Source: Pseudomaricurvus sp033283335
Lineage (GTDB): Bacteria > Pseudomonadota > Gammaproteobacteria > Pseudomonadales > Cellvibrionaceae
Length of the DNA: 64,000 nt
Direction of reading: 5' to 3'
Assembly (NCBI GenBank): GCA_033283335.1
Contig: JAWMQP010000001.1
Span: forward strand, 310,001-374,000
Shown: piece after piece, positions 34,517-42,940 of the stretch
Layout: every line of letters begins with the position of its first letter
Numbering within the stretch: position 1 is the first letter of the stretch
Program-made: the position numbers and the translations under genes
The notes under the pieces: generated by a model
Told to the model about the DNA's origin: nothing
Databases searched by the model: none
The model's input: the letters and a program-made list of their open reading frames with translations, nothing else

Positions 34517-35608
34517 ATGATGATCAGAAGTCTAGTTGTCTCCGCGTTATTACTGAGTTTTTCCCAGCTGTCTTTTTCGGCCACCGTCAGCCAGGAGCAG
34601 GATAAACTTGATCGATACTACCAATCGCTTGAAAACCGTACGGCTGAACTCGAAGATGTCGAAAATGAGCTTTCCGGTTACGAGTACAAGGTCCAGCAAG
34701 CACAGAAGGACCTGAAAAAAGCTGAGGACGAACTGGCTCAGGCTCAGGCCGATCACACTGCCGCCAAGATGGCCCTGGCCAGCAACAACTCTGAGGATAA
34801 CCAGCGAGCCTTGAAGCTCGCTGAACACGCCTTAAAGATGTCAGAGCGAGGGGTCAGAACCCGAAATAAAAGGCTTGAGTGGGCGGAAGGAAACCTGACG
34901 GGCTTGAAAGCCTCTGAAAGTACTCTCAAGGCTCAAATAACCGAAGGTGAGAAGCGAATCAAGCTGCAGGAGCAGCGTGTTGAGACAGCCAGACTGCTCG
35001 CGGCCAAACGTCTTGACGCCGCCAATCGTGCCCGTGAGGAAGCCCAGCAGCGCATGCAGGAGGAGCGCCGTCAGGCAGAAGCCGCCCAGCGTCTCGCAGA
35101 AGCACAAAAAACCGTTGCTGCCGTAGAGTCAGCGAACGTGGCTCCTGCAGCACCTGAGGCACTGGCATCTGTAGCTGTTGGCGCTCAGGAGGTCGCGATT
35201 GCGGACGATGCTGCCGAGAGTGGTATCGCTGAGGAAGAGCTCAGTGATGAAGAGCAGGTTGAGCTGAGTGAGCTGGATCAAGAGGCTCTGGATTTTGCTC
35301 GTAAAGAGCTGGCTCGCCTGGAAGCGCTGCTGGATGAGGGTAAGTCGGATCGTCCCACCTACAAGCGCTTGACCCTGAGTGGGAATAAGGTAGAAACAGC
35401 TTCTTTTGAATTTCTGGGGCAGGACCAGTATCGGGTCGATACTGAGGTGGAGCAAGGTCGCCAAATTTTTCAAATCGGTCGACACAAGTTCCGCCGTACT
35501 ATCCCCACTTCTGATAATGGTGAGGAATACGTATTTATCTACGATGCCAAGCACCTATCCCGCCCCCGTTTGGTGATGTTCAAGAAATCTTTACTGGATC
35601 AGCTCTGA
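34517..35608 (+). CDS. Periplasmic coiled-coil protein of unknown function
   Basis: A 363-residue protein I do not recognise. It starts with a signal peptide (MMIRSLVVSALLLSFSQLSF), so I use the ATG at 34517; an in-frame ATG at 34448 would bury it. Residues 25-200 are a continuous Ala/Glu/Lys/Arg/Gln coiled coil. An acidic linker (about 215-270) is followed by a compact C-terminal domain with beta character (RLTLSGNKVETASFEFLG and FQIGRHKFRRTIP). It could be a periplasmic scaffold between membranes. It is likely monocistronic. Confidence 0.75.
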   Translation: MMIRSLVVSALLLSFSQLSFSATVSQEQDKLDRYYQSLENRTAELEDVENELSGYEYKVQQAQKDLKKAEDELAQAQADHTAAKMALASNNSEDNQRALKLAEHALKMSERGVRTRNKRLEWAEGNLTGLKASESTLKAQITEGEKRIKLQEQRVETARLLAAKRLDAANRAREEAQQRMQEERRQAEAAQRLAEAQKTVAAVESANVAPAAPEALASVAVGAQEVAIADDAAESGIAEEELSDEEQVELSELDQEALDFARKELARLEALLDEGKSDRPTYKRLTLSGNKVETASFEFLGQDQYRVDTEVEQGRQIFQIGRHKFRRTIPTSDNGEEYVFIYDAKHLSRPRLVMFKKSLLDQL

Positions 35609-35753
35609 TTCCGTGCTCTGTCGAGGCCTGTTTGCGCAGGCTTCGGCAGTCTCTTCTCTTGGGGACGACTACCCCGTTCGCTGCTAAACTGCTGATATTC
35701 CTATTGCCAATGCATGACGGGAATGCTTCGTTGAAACCTCAGCTGGGGTATCC

Positions 35754-36683
35754 ATGAACGAGCTTGGCGCCAACCGCGCAGAATCGGTGCTGGTAACAGG
35801 AGGTACCGGCTTTATCGGAAAGTCACTGGTGCAGCATCTTTTGCGCTCAGGTTATGAGTGCTGGGTCCTTTCGCGGCAGTCTGGCGGGGGAAGCGGGTCG
35901 GTAGAGGGAGCACATTACGTTCAGTGGCTCAGGGAGTTACCTGAAGAATTGCCTTCACTGGTGATTAATCTGTCTGGCGAAAACATTGCAGAACACCGCT
36001 GGACCCCCCATCGCAAAATCCGCCTTCGCAACAGTCGTGTTGCCTTGACTCTCGCCCTCGTCGATCATTATCGAAAGTCCGCCCAGGCACCTCGACGTGT
36101 CATATCCGGTTCAGCCGTGGGTTACTATGGCAGTCATGAAAATGAATTGCTCAATGAAGAGGCGCGCTGTCACCCCGGTTTTTCCCATGAGTTGTGTCAG
36201 CAGTGGGAAGAGGCCGCGCAGTCTTTCGAGTCTTTAGGGGCGAGCTTGTGCCGCCTGCGTATTGGGGTGGTGATTGGGGCCGGCGGAGGTGTTGTCGCCC
36301 GCATGCATCGACCATTTCAGTTGGGTCTGGGGGGAGTCATTGGCAGTGGTGAGCAGTGGATAAGCTGGATTCATCGGCAAGACCTGATAAATCTGATCCT
36401 GTTTTTGTTGGAGCATGAAACCTTGCAGGGGCCGTTGAATGCGACCTCGCCGAATCCGGTGACCAATGCCCAGTTCACTAGAGTGTTTGCCAAGTTGCTT
36501 CATCGGCCGGCATTGTTTCCTTTGCCGGCTGTCGTGGTGAGGTCTTTGTTTGGGCAAATGGGAGAGGAGTTATTGCTGAGTGGTCAGCGTGTTATTCCAG
36601 AGCGGTTGGTGCGTAGTGGCTTCGAATATGTTTACCCAGAGCTTTCCTCGGCTCTGGCAGAGGCTCTGGGTGTTCAGGGTTGA
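35754..36683 (+). CDS. TIGR01777-family NAD-dependent epimerase-like protein (YfcH-like)
   Basis: A 309-residue extended short-chain dehydrogenase-type protein. The nucleotide-binding motif is VLVTGGTGFIGKSLV. Family hallmarks are NLSGENIAEHRWTPHRK, SGSAVGYYGSH with the active-site Tyr, and GSGEQWISWIHRQDL. The C-terminal DUF1731-like part is present. The substrate is unknown. It converges on thpR with 15 bases between stops. Confidence 0.92.
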   Translation: MNELGANRAESVLVTGGTGFIGKSLVQHLLRSGYECWVLSRQSGGGSGSVEGAHYVQWLRELPEELPSLVINLSGENIAEHRWTPHRKIRLRNSRVALTLALVDHYRKSAQAPRRVISGSAVGYYGSHENELLNEEARCHPGFSHELCQQWEEAAQSFESLGASLCRLRIGVVIGAGGGVVARMHRPFQLGLGGVIGSGEQWISWIHRQDLINLILFLLEHETLQGPLNATSPNPVTNAQFTRVFAKLLHRPALFPLPAVVVRSLFGQMGEELLLSGQRVIPERLVRSGFEYVYPELSSALAEALGVQG

Positions 36684-36698
36684 CGTCGGAAGTTGTTG

Positions 36699-37310
36699 CT
36701 AACGTAACAGCGGCCATTGGTGCAGGCAGCTATATAGACTCCCTTGCTGTGTCAGCTGGCTGTCAAACAAGCCAACAGATCTCACAGGTATTACACAGGT
36801 AGGCAGTTTCTGCGGTAAGGCAACGGCGGAATCATGTTTGATGCTTTTGGCCAGACTGATATGGGGACGGTAGGGGGAGCTTTTGAGATGCAGACGGTGT
36901 TGTTCGAGCAGGGGTTGCAGGCTTGCTGTCAGTCTTTGCTGGAGTGTCAGAAGCTGTCTGACTGATTCGTTGGTCCCGGGCAGGGCTGCCACAATTTTAG
37001 AGTGGCGGTTTGGGAACCAGTCCAGTTGTGAGAAGAGTATCTGAAAGCCTGGGGTCTCCAGTAGCCAGGTAAGCGCTTGGGGTATTTGATCGCGCAATTG
37101 CTGGCTGACTCCGCCAAGAAAGTTCAGGGTGATATGGCGGTTTTGGGCTGGTATCCAACGAAATTGTTTGGTGTGTGTGCCTTGCGGATTTATGGACAGC
37201 CGGTGCAGAGCCTTATCAAATTGGCAGCTGGCGTGGTGGTCCACGGCAATGGCTATGAATGTCCGCAGACCCTGGTTGTTATTTTCTGGGTCCCCCCCCT
37301 TGAAAACCAT
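36699..37310 (-). CDS. thpR: RNA 2',3'-cyclic phosphodiesterase
   Basis: A 203-residue 2H phosphoesterase formerly called LigT, which opens 2',3'-cyclic phosphates on RNA and can ligate tRNA halves in vitro. The two HxT/S motifs are HITLNFLG and HISLAK. The ATG at 37310 has an AGGGG ribosome site. The first codons overlap the sigma-32-like promoter of ibpA on the other strand, so the two promoters may interfere. Confidence 0.9.
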   Translation of the reverse strand: MVFKGGDPENNNQGLRTFIAIAVDHHASCQFDKALHRLSINPQGTHTKQFRWIPAQNRHITLNFLGGVSQQLRDQIPQALTWLLETPGFQILFSQLDWFPNRHSKIVAALPGTNESVRQLLTLQQRLTASLQPLLEQHRLHLKSSPYRPHISLAKSIKHDSAVALPQKLPTCVIPVRSVGLFDSQLTQQGSLYSCLHQWPLLR

Positions 37311-37326
37311 TTTTTTACCCCTATTT
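37299..37326 (+). promoter_or_regulatory. Putative sigma-32 heat-shock promoter of ibpA
   Basis: CTTGAAA at 37299-37305 is a perfect sigma-32 -35 element. After 12 bases, CCCCTATTT at 37318-37326 resembles the -10 consensus CCCCATNT. The start site would be near 37333, about 95 bases before ibpA. Confidence 0.7.
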
Positions 37327-37330
37327 CTTT

Positions 37331-37426
37331 AGTGAGCCAGCTTGATACAAGTGGCTTTAACTCACTCTGGTCTGATCATTGGGATAGACCGCCGACAACA
37401 TATTGCTTTGATAAAAGGGTATGACT
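37331..37426 (+). promoter_or_regulatory. Possible ROSE-like RNA thermometer in the ibpA leader
   Basis: The leader can form three hairpins: agtgagcca pairing with the tggct and ctcact segments (37331-37366), ggtct with agacc (37369-37390), and tgcttt with agggta (37404-37421). The last traps the AGGG ribosome site and contains TTGCT at 37403-37407, the conserved ROSE box. The pairing is weak, as a thermometer requires. By-eye prediction only. Confidence 0.45.
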
Positions 37427-37933
37427 ATGCGTACTACTGACTTTTCTCCATTATACCGCACGGCTATCGGTTTTGACCGTATGGCATCAATTCTGGATAA
37501 CCTGAGCCGCAACGAGCAAGCGCAAGGCGGTTATCCTCCCTATAACATCGAACTGATCGATGAAAATGAATACCGTATTACCATGGCTTTGGCAGGTTTT
37601 ACCGAGTCTGAGCTGCATATACAGTCTGAGCAAAATACCCTGACCATTACAGGTAAGAAAGCCGAAGAGAAAGAGGGGCGACAGTTTCTCCATCAGGGCA
37701 TCGCCGCCCGCAATTTCGAACGCCGCTTTCAGTTGGCGGATCATGTCAGGGTTGACAGTGCACGGCTGGAAAATGGTTTGCTGCATGTTGATCTGGTGCG
37801 AGAGATTCCCGAGGCCATGAAGCCGCGTCGCATTGAAATTCAAACCGCCGATGTTCTGTCTGGCAGCCAAGCCACGGCGGAGGCCGTTAGTGATTCGGTG
37901 GTGGAGACGCCCATTACCAGCCAGGTGGCTTGA
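37427..37933 (+). CDS. ibpA: Small heat shock protein, IbpA family
   Basis: A 168-residue Hsp20 chaperone that holds unfolded proteins for DnaK/ClpB. The N-terminus RTTDFSPLYRTAIGFDRM is the IbpA/B signature, followed by the alpha-crystallin domain with PPYNIELIDENEYRITMALA and NGLLHVDLVREIPE. The C-terminus PRRIEI carries the I-x-I-like anchor. It is longer than E. coli IbpA by an acidic/polar tail. I use the ATG at 37427, because family members begin MR-x-F-D-x-SPLYR; the ATG at 37421 is also possible. Heat control by sigma-32 and an RNA thermometer is likely. Confidence 0.94.
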   Translation: MRTTDFSPLYRTAIGFDRMASILDNLSRNEQAQGGYPPYNIELIDENEYRITMALAGFTESELHIQSEQNTLTITGKKAEEKEGRQFLHQGIAARNFERRFQLADHVRVDSARLENGLLHVDLVREIPEAMKPRRIEIQTADVLSGSQATAEAVSDSVVETPITSQVA

Positions 37934-37993
37934 GTGTTTGATGCAGCTCGCTTAAGCGGGCTGTTCGGGTAAATTACTCAAACTGTTCTTGTG

Positions 37994-38049
37994 CGGTCAT
38001 CAGCTGCAAACACGGCTGATGACCGTCAACAGGCTGATGACCGTCAACA
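37994..38049 (+). repeat. Hairpin with duplicated arm after ibpA, period 18
   Basis: cggtcatcagc at 37994-38004 is the reverse complement of gctgatgaccg at 38015-38025 and again at 38033-38043. The 18-base unit ggctgatgaccgtcaaca is exactly tandem (38014-38031, 38032-38049). The left arm can pair with either right arm, so it may act as an ibpA terminator, though no T-run follows. Confidence 0.85.
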
Positions 38050-38067
38050 TTATCAATACACCTTCAA

Positions 38068-38733
38068 ATGTCCTTTATCCAGGCCTCCCGCTGCCCAATA
38101 TGTGATTCTGTCAGTGAGCCGTTCTGGCAGGATAAGCGCCGCTCCTATCACGAGTGCCTTAGATGCAGGGCAGTGCATGTTCCCCCAAAATTTCACCTGA
38201 CTCACGCCCAGGAAAAAGCTGAATACGACAAGCATCAAAATGAGATTGAAGACCCGGGCTATCGGCGCTTCCTCAGTCGTTTAAGCGATCCGCTGCTTCA
38301 GTTATTGCCGGAGGCCTCGAAAGGGTTGGATTTTGGCTGCGGCCCAGGGCCTGCACTGGCGACCATGCTGCAGGAGTGCGGCCATGAAATGGCCTTGTAC
38401 GACCTGTATTATCACCCCGATGATCGGGCGCTAAAGCAGCAATACGATTTCATTACAGCGACGGAAGTGGTCGAGCACTTGCGTCGGCCCCTGCCTGTAT
38501 TGCAGCAGCTTTGGTCACTTCTGAATTCGGGAGGGGTATTGGGTTTAATGACGAAGCGGGTGAAAAATAGAGACGCCTTTAAGGGTTGGCATTATAAGAA
38601 CGACCCCACTCATATCGTGTTCTTTCACGAACAAAGTTTTCACTGGTTGGCCAATCATCTTGGCGGCAAGTTGATATTCCCCGCAGATGATGTGGTCTTG
38701 TTGAGCAAGCCCGACACAGACTGCGAGAGTTAG
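38068..38733 (+). CDS. Class I SAM-dependent methyltransferase with zinc-ribbon start
   Basis: A 221-residue methyltransferase. Two CxxC pairs at the N-terminus (CPIC, CLRC) form a likely zinc ribbon. Motif I is GLDFGCGPGPALATML and the post-motif FITATEVVEHLRRP is typical of the UbiG-like fold. The target is not known. The ATG has no clear ribosome site. It converges on the GlxA-type regulator with ten bases between stops. Confidence 0.82.
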   Translation: MSFIQASRCPICDSVSEPFWQDKRRSYHECLRCRAVHVPPKFHLTHAQEKAEYDKHQNEIEDPGYRRFLSRLSDPLLQLLPEASKGLDFGCGPGPALATMLQECGHEMALYDLYYHPDDRALKQQYDFITATEVVEHLRRPLPVLQQLWSLLNSGGVLGLMTKRVKNRDAFKGWHYKNDPTHIVFFHEQSFHWLANHLGGKLIFPADDVVLLSKPDTDCES

Positions 38734-38743
38734 ATGTTGAAGG

Positions 38744-39742
38744 CTAGGTATTGGCGGTAAACAACTTGGCTCTCACTGTCGCCCGATATTCACTGGGGGT
38801 TGTAGACAGCAGTTTTTTAAACAGGCTGGAAAAGTGCCCCATGTCCTGATAGCCGACTTTATAGGCTATCTCACTGACGGACAGGTTGCTGGTTTGTAGC
38901 AGGTCTTTTGCCATGTCGATACGAATTTCCTGCAGGTATTGCAAGGGGGTTTTGCCAGTCGCATTTTTAAATCGACGATTAAAGGTGCGGACGCTCATGT
39001 CGAATTTTTCGGCCACATTTTTAAGTAGAACTTCTTTTTGGCAATTATCCTGCAGCCAGATTTGGGCTTGCACAATATCCTCGTCTGGATGGTATCGGTG
39101 CTTGTCATCATAATAGCTGGTGGATTCATACGGGCGGCGAATTTCGTGAGAGAAGTTACGTTGAATGTGGGTGGCAATTTCCTGTCCGTAAGTGCGGTGA
39201 ATGAAGTGCACAGTAAGATCGGCAACCGCATTGACACTGGCGGCACAGTAGATATTGCCGGATTGCGTAATGAAGTACTGGCGCTTTAATTCCACTTCCG
39301 GGTAGTCGCGGGCAAACTGATCGAAATAGTGCCAGTGGGTAGTGGCGGCTTTGCCGTTGAGCAGGCCTGCTTCGGCGAGAAAGCAGCAGCCTGTTCCAAC
39401 GGCGATAAGCATTGTGCCCTGTTCGTTTAATTTCTGTAGCCAGCGAATGATCTCTGGGTGGCGCCGAATGATGGGGCGGGGGTTGCGCCAGAGGGATGGG
39501 ATGATCACCATATCGGTGCTGCCGATCTCATCTGGCGTCAGTTCTGCGGTCAGTTGGAAGCCGGAGCGAGTTCTGATGGGCTGCTTGCTGACAGCAACCG
39601 TGGCTATGTTAAGGCGTATGGCGTGCCGGTCACGACCAATGGCTGCACTTTCCGCCGCATTCATCATTTCGATGGGTAGGGTGATGCTGGTAGCGAGCAT
39701 GTCTTCAATAACAAGGAAGCTGGCGCCAAGACGCTTTTTCAT
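38744..39742 (-). CDS. GlxA-family AraC-type transcriptional regulator
   Basis: A 332-residue regulator with an N-terminal DJ-1/PfpI-like domain (about residues 1-190, with the ATHWHYFDQF region) and a C-terminal AraC helix-turn-helix pair: VAEKFDMSVRTFNRRFK and SEIAYKVGYQDMGHFSSLFK. The domain Cys pair GTGCCFLAEAG marks the GlxA nucleophile elbow. The ATG at 39742 has an AAAGG ribosome site; upstream in-frame codons are unlikely. It is divergent from fabY, so fabY is a natural candidate target. Confidence 0.88.
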   Translation of the reverse strand: MKKRLGASFLVIEDMLATSITLPIEMMNAAESAAIGRDRHAIRLNIATVAVSKQPIRTRSGFQLTAELTPDEIGSTDMVIIPSLWRNPRPIIRRHPEIIRWLQKLNEQGTMLIAVGTGCCFLAEAGLLNGKAATTHWHYFDQFARDYPEVELKRQYFITQSGNIYCAASVNAVADLTVHFIHRTYGQEIATHIQRNFSHEIRRPYESTSYYDDKHRYHPDEDIVQAQIWLQDNCQKEVLLKNVAEKFDMSVRTFNRRFKNATGKTPLQYLQEIRIDMAKDLLQTSNLSVSEIAYKVGYQDMGHFSSLFKKLLSTTPSEYRATVRAKLFTANT

Positions 39743-40039
39743 ATGCCTTTGTCTTTTAAATTGTAACGTGCTTGTAATTTGTAGTGTGCGTGCCGTTGAC
39801 TGCATTTGCAGTTCAGTAAGACAGCATAGTATCCCTTGACTTAAATGCCGTCAATTATGTCCACAATACCTGTTATCGACGGATTTTCCCACCACTACAA
39901 TGAGTGCATATAAGTTGAATTGTCATCGGATAGCCTGAGAGCAGTGCCTTGGTATCAGTATCTACTTGGTATTAGTTTCTAAGTAATAGTGTCTAATAGG
40001 TAAGGTATCAGCGACTGCAGGCTGGGCAGGGGGAGTGCC
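39743..40039. other. Divergent region between the GlxA-type regulator and fabY
   Basis: Holds 297 bases. About 2.8 imperfect copies of a 17-base unit (cttggtatcagtatcta, cttggtattagtttcta, then a degenerate third) run from 39948 to 39995 before fabY. They could be regulator sites, but no protein match is implied. Confidence 0.5.
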
Positions 40040-41935
40040 ATGTCACGTTTACCAATTATCAGTGGGTTCGGCGGTTATAACGCTGCGGGCCGCAGTTCTT
40101 TCCACCATGGTTTTCGACGGATGGTCATCGAAAGTATAGATGACATTTCGCGACAAGAGACCCTGGCTGGGCTTGGCGTAATGACCCAGATTATCCGGGC
40201 GGATGCCAGCGGCTTTAGTTCTGTCGAAGGCGAACCCCTCAGTTTGGCGGAGATTGAGCGTCAGTTTGGCGAGCAAATTCTCCAGGCCACTTTGATCCGA
40301 CGCATTGAAGCCAGCTATTTTGATGTGGATGCGGCGCCCTGGCAGCAATCCTTGTTGGTGGCACCTGGCAGTAGCACCACCTCGTTTATCATGTCTCGTC
40401 GCCAACTGCCTGAGAAAATACCCGCATCCTGGAGCGTCAGTGATCATTCGGACACCCATGTTACCGTCCATCTGGCTGACAACTGTGTGGTTAAGGTGGA
40501 CTCTACCCGAAATATGGATGTGAAGGCGGCAGGTCAATTACCCTCGGGTTTTGACCCCGGTCAATTGTACAACTCCCGTTTCCATCCACGTGGCCTGCAA
40601 ATGGCGGTTGCCGGGATCAGCGATGCCTTGCACTCGATGGGGGTTGCCTGGGAAACCGTAAAGCAGGCGGTCAACCCGGACCAGATTGCGGTCTACGCTG
40701 GTAGTTTGATGTGCCAGATGGACGAGAATGGCTTTGGTGGCATGATGCAGGCACGTCTCAAAGGCAATCGCGTTACGGCCAAGCAATTACCCCTGGGGCT
40801 CAACACCATGCCCGCCGACTTTATCAATGCCTATGTGCTTGGTAACGTCGGTACCACCGGCAGTATGACGGGTGCTTGCGCCACGTTTCTCTACAACCTG
40901 AAGCTGGGCGTCGAGGCTATTCAATCGGGTAAGGCGCGTGTAGCTATAGTCGGCAACAGTGAGGCCCCCATCAATCAGGAGGTGATTGATGGATTTGCGG
41001 CCATGAGCGCGCTGGGAACTGTGGAGGGACTGAAAAAAGTCGAAGGCTCCGAGGATCCGGATTTACGCCGTTCCAGTCGTCCATTTGGGGAAAATTGCGG
41101 ATTTACCATTGCTGAGTCCTGTCAGTTTGTGATTTTGATGGACGATGAGCTGGTGCTGGAATTGGGGGCGCAGATCCACGGGGCGGTCACTGACGTCTTT
41201 ATCAATGCCGACGGTTTCAAAAAATCCATTTCAGCCCCTGGCCCAGGCAACTATATTACCTTGGCAAAGGCTGTTGCCGCTGCTAGGGAGCTGGTTGGTG
41301 AAGAGGGTGTTCAGCAGCGCAGCATGATCCAGGCGCATGGCTCCAGTACGCCCGCCAACCGTCAAACGGAATCAGAACTGTTGGACCGAGTGGCCGAAGC
41401 TTTTGGCATTACCAACTGGCCGGTGGCCGCTATCAAGGCCTATGTTGGACACTCGCTCGGGCCAGCCAGTGGCGATCAGTTGATGGTGACTCTGGGATGT
41501 TTTCACTACGGTTTGGTGCCGGGCATAAAAACCATTGATCGCGTGGCCGATGACGTGCATCAGCAGCGATTGAGCATCTCCACCTGCGACCAGACTCGGC
41601 CGGATCTGGATGTGGCGTTTATCAACTCCAAGGGCTTCGGTGGTAATAACGCAACCGGTGTGGTTTTGTCGCCTGCTATGGTTGAAAAGATGGTGCGCAA
41701 GCGTCACGGTGAAGCAGCCTATTCGCACTATGAGAAGCGACTGAAAGGTGTGCAGGCGATCGCCCAGGCCTATGATGAAGCTGCCTTGCGAGGTGATTTT
41801 AATGTCATCTATCACTTTGGTGAAAACATGATTGATGATCAGGCGTTGATGCTTTCAGATCATGATATTTCTGTGCCCGGTTTATCGCGATCCGTGACCT
41901 TTGAAGCTGACCGCCGCTATCAGGATATGCTTTGA
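40040..41935 (+). CDS. fabY: Beta-ketoacyl-ACP synthase FabY
   Basis: A 631-residue condensing enzyme that resembles P. aeruginosa FabY (PA5174), which starts fatty-acid synthesis from acetyl-CoA and malonyl-ACP. The start SGFGGYNAAGRSSFHHGFRR is characteristic. The Cys-His-His triad is visible: Cys280 in TGACATFLY, His433 in QAHGSSTPANR and His471 in VGHSLGPASGD. It carries an N-terminal domain of about 170 residues missing in FabB/FabF. It is flanked by a divergent GlxA-type regulator and followed by an XRE-cupin regulator. Confidence 0.9.
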   Translation: MSRLPIISGFGGYNAAGRSSFHHGFRRMVIESIDDISRQETLAGLGVMTQIIRADASGFSSVEGEPLSLAEIERQFGEQILQATLIRRIEASYFDVDAAPWQQSLLVAPGSSTTSFIMSRRQLPEKIPASWSVSDHSDTHVTVHLADNCVVKVDSTRNMDVKAAGQLPSGFDPGQLYNSRFHPRGLQMAVAGISDALHSMGVAWETVKQAVNPDQIAVYAGSLMCQMDENGFGGMMQARLKGNRVTAKQLPLGLNTMPADFINAYVLGNVGTTGSMTGACATFLYNLKLGVEAIQSGKARVAIVGNSEAPINQEVIDGFAAMSALGTVEGLKKVEGSEDPDLRRSSRPFGENCGFTIAESCQFVILMDDELVLELGAQIHGAVTDVFINADGFKKSISAPGPGNYITLAKAVAAARELVGEEGVQQRSMIQAHGSSTPANRQTESELLDRVAEAFGITNWPVAAIKAYVGHSLGPASGDQLMVTLGCFHYGLVPGIKTIDRVADDVHQQRLSISTCDQTRPDLDVAFINSKGFGGNNATGVVLSPAMVEKMVRKRHGEAAYSHYEKRLKGVQAIAQAYDEAALRGDFNVIYHFGENMIDDQALMLSDHDISVPGLSRSVTFEADRRYQDML

Positions 41936-42114
41936 CGCCAGCTCACCCGACTGCCTGGTCACCCAGGCGAGTCGGGCTTCAGCCCGAAAGTCCCGATGAA
42001 TGCGGGCTTGGCTCCTCATAGGTTGGGTCACACTTTCGCCCCGGTTATGATTGTTCCCGCAGCCATTCTCCTCTAGGATGGCAGAACTTAAGGGAATAAT
42101 AGAAAGGGGCTTTC

Positions 42115-42636
42115 ATGGCAGAATTGGTCGGTGTGAGGCTAAAAAGCCTGCGTGAGTTCCACGGTTGGTCGCAGCGGGAACTGGCCAAAAGGGCGGGGGT
42201 ACCCAACAGTGCAATTTCTGTGATTGAACAGGGCAGTGTCAGTCCATCGGTCTCGTCCCTTGCCAAGGTTCTGAAAGGTTTTCCTCTCAGCCTTGCTGAT
42301 TTCTTTTCCATTAATGTCGATCGCCTCAATGCCAAGGTAACTCATGAAGAGCCTGAGGTTGTGGGTGAGCTTCGATTTACCTCGTTCTATGGTCAGCGCA
42401 TGCAGGATCTGTCGTTAAGATCCTTTGTCGGTGGGCCAGATGAAGCCACTATTAATCTCATGTCTCGCGGCCAAACCGTCGTCTTGCTGCTTGAAGGTGA
42501 GGCCATGTTTCGCTCTCCGACAGGAGATCATCACCTCAAGCAGGGCAGCAGCCTGTCACTCAGGGCAGTAACTCCATTTCGGCTGGAACCGCAGGTGGCT
42601 GATACGCGCTGGGCGGTGGCTACCATTGGTGGTTAA
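42115..42636 (+). CDS. XRE-family regulator with C-terminal cupin domain
   Basis: A 173-residue repressor-type protein. Residues 6-60 are a helix-turn-helix (SLREFHGWSQRELAKRAGV and SAISVIEQGSVSPSVSSLAK), and the rest is a small cupin (GEAMFRSPTGDHHLKQGSS) that probably binds a small-molecule effector, as in PuuR. It lies about 180 bases after fabY and 304 before fadB, so it may control either. The effector is unknown. Confidence 0.88.
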   Translation: MAELVGVRLKSLREFHGWSQRELAKRAGVPNSAISVIEQGSVSPSVSSLAKVLKGFPLSLADFFSINVDRLNAKVTHEEPEVVGELRFTSFYGQRMQDLSLRSFVGGPDEATINLMSRGQTVVLLLEGEAMFRSPTGDHHLKQGSSLSLRAVTPFRLEPQVADTRWAVATIGG

Positions 42637-42835
42637 GGCTGGTTGTTAAGGCAAGTGGCTAGTCCGCACAGTTAATCTGCGCGGTCAGTCGGGCTCGCTT
42701 CAGCTGGCAGGAAAACAGCATATCGTCTACTTTTTAGGCTCAGGGCTTGTCTTCCTGGGCTCAATTGTGCCCGTCTGTCACCCTGGCTCTGGATTCACTA
42801 TTTGGGTTTTACCTCGCTTGATTATCGGTAAGTGG

Positions 42836-42863
42836 TTCAAACGAGTGTTTCAAATGGTATACT
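42836..42863 (+). promoter_or_regulatory. Putative fadBA promoter with PsrA-like operator
   Basis: A -10 TATACT (42858-42863) has a weak -35 TTCAAA 16 bases upstream (42836-42841). Between them lies CAAACGAGTGTTTC (42838-42851), which fits the PsrA consensus (G/C)AAAC-N2-4-GTTT(G/C). Binding there would block transcription. The rest of 42637-42940 shows no gene or structure I can name. Confidence 0.6.
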
Positions 42864-42940
42864 GCCGCGTCCCCCAGACTAGGACATAAGTTATCCGTAC
42901 CGGTTACGTAGGTGATCGAAAGGAATTTACGAGGTCGAAC

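Noticed and set aside
41972..41987. A terminator after fabY
   Set aside because: A seven-base hairpin (tcgggct and agcccga) is present but no T-run follows, so the evidence is too weak.
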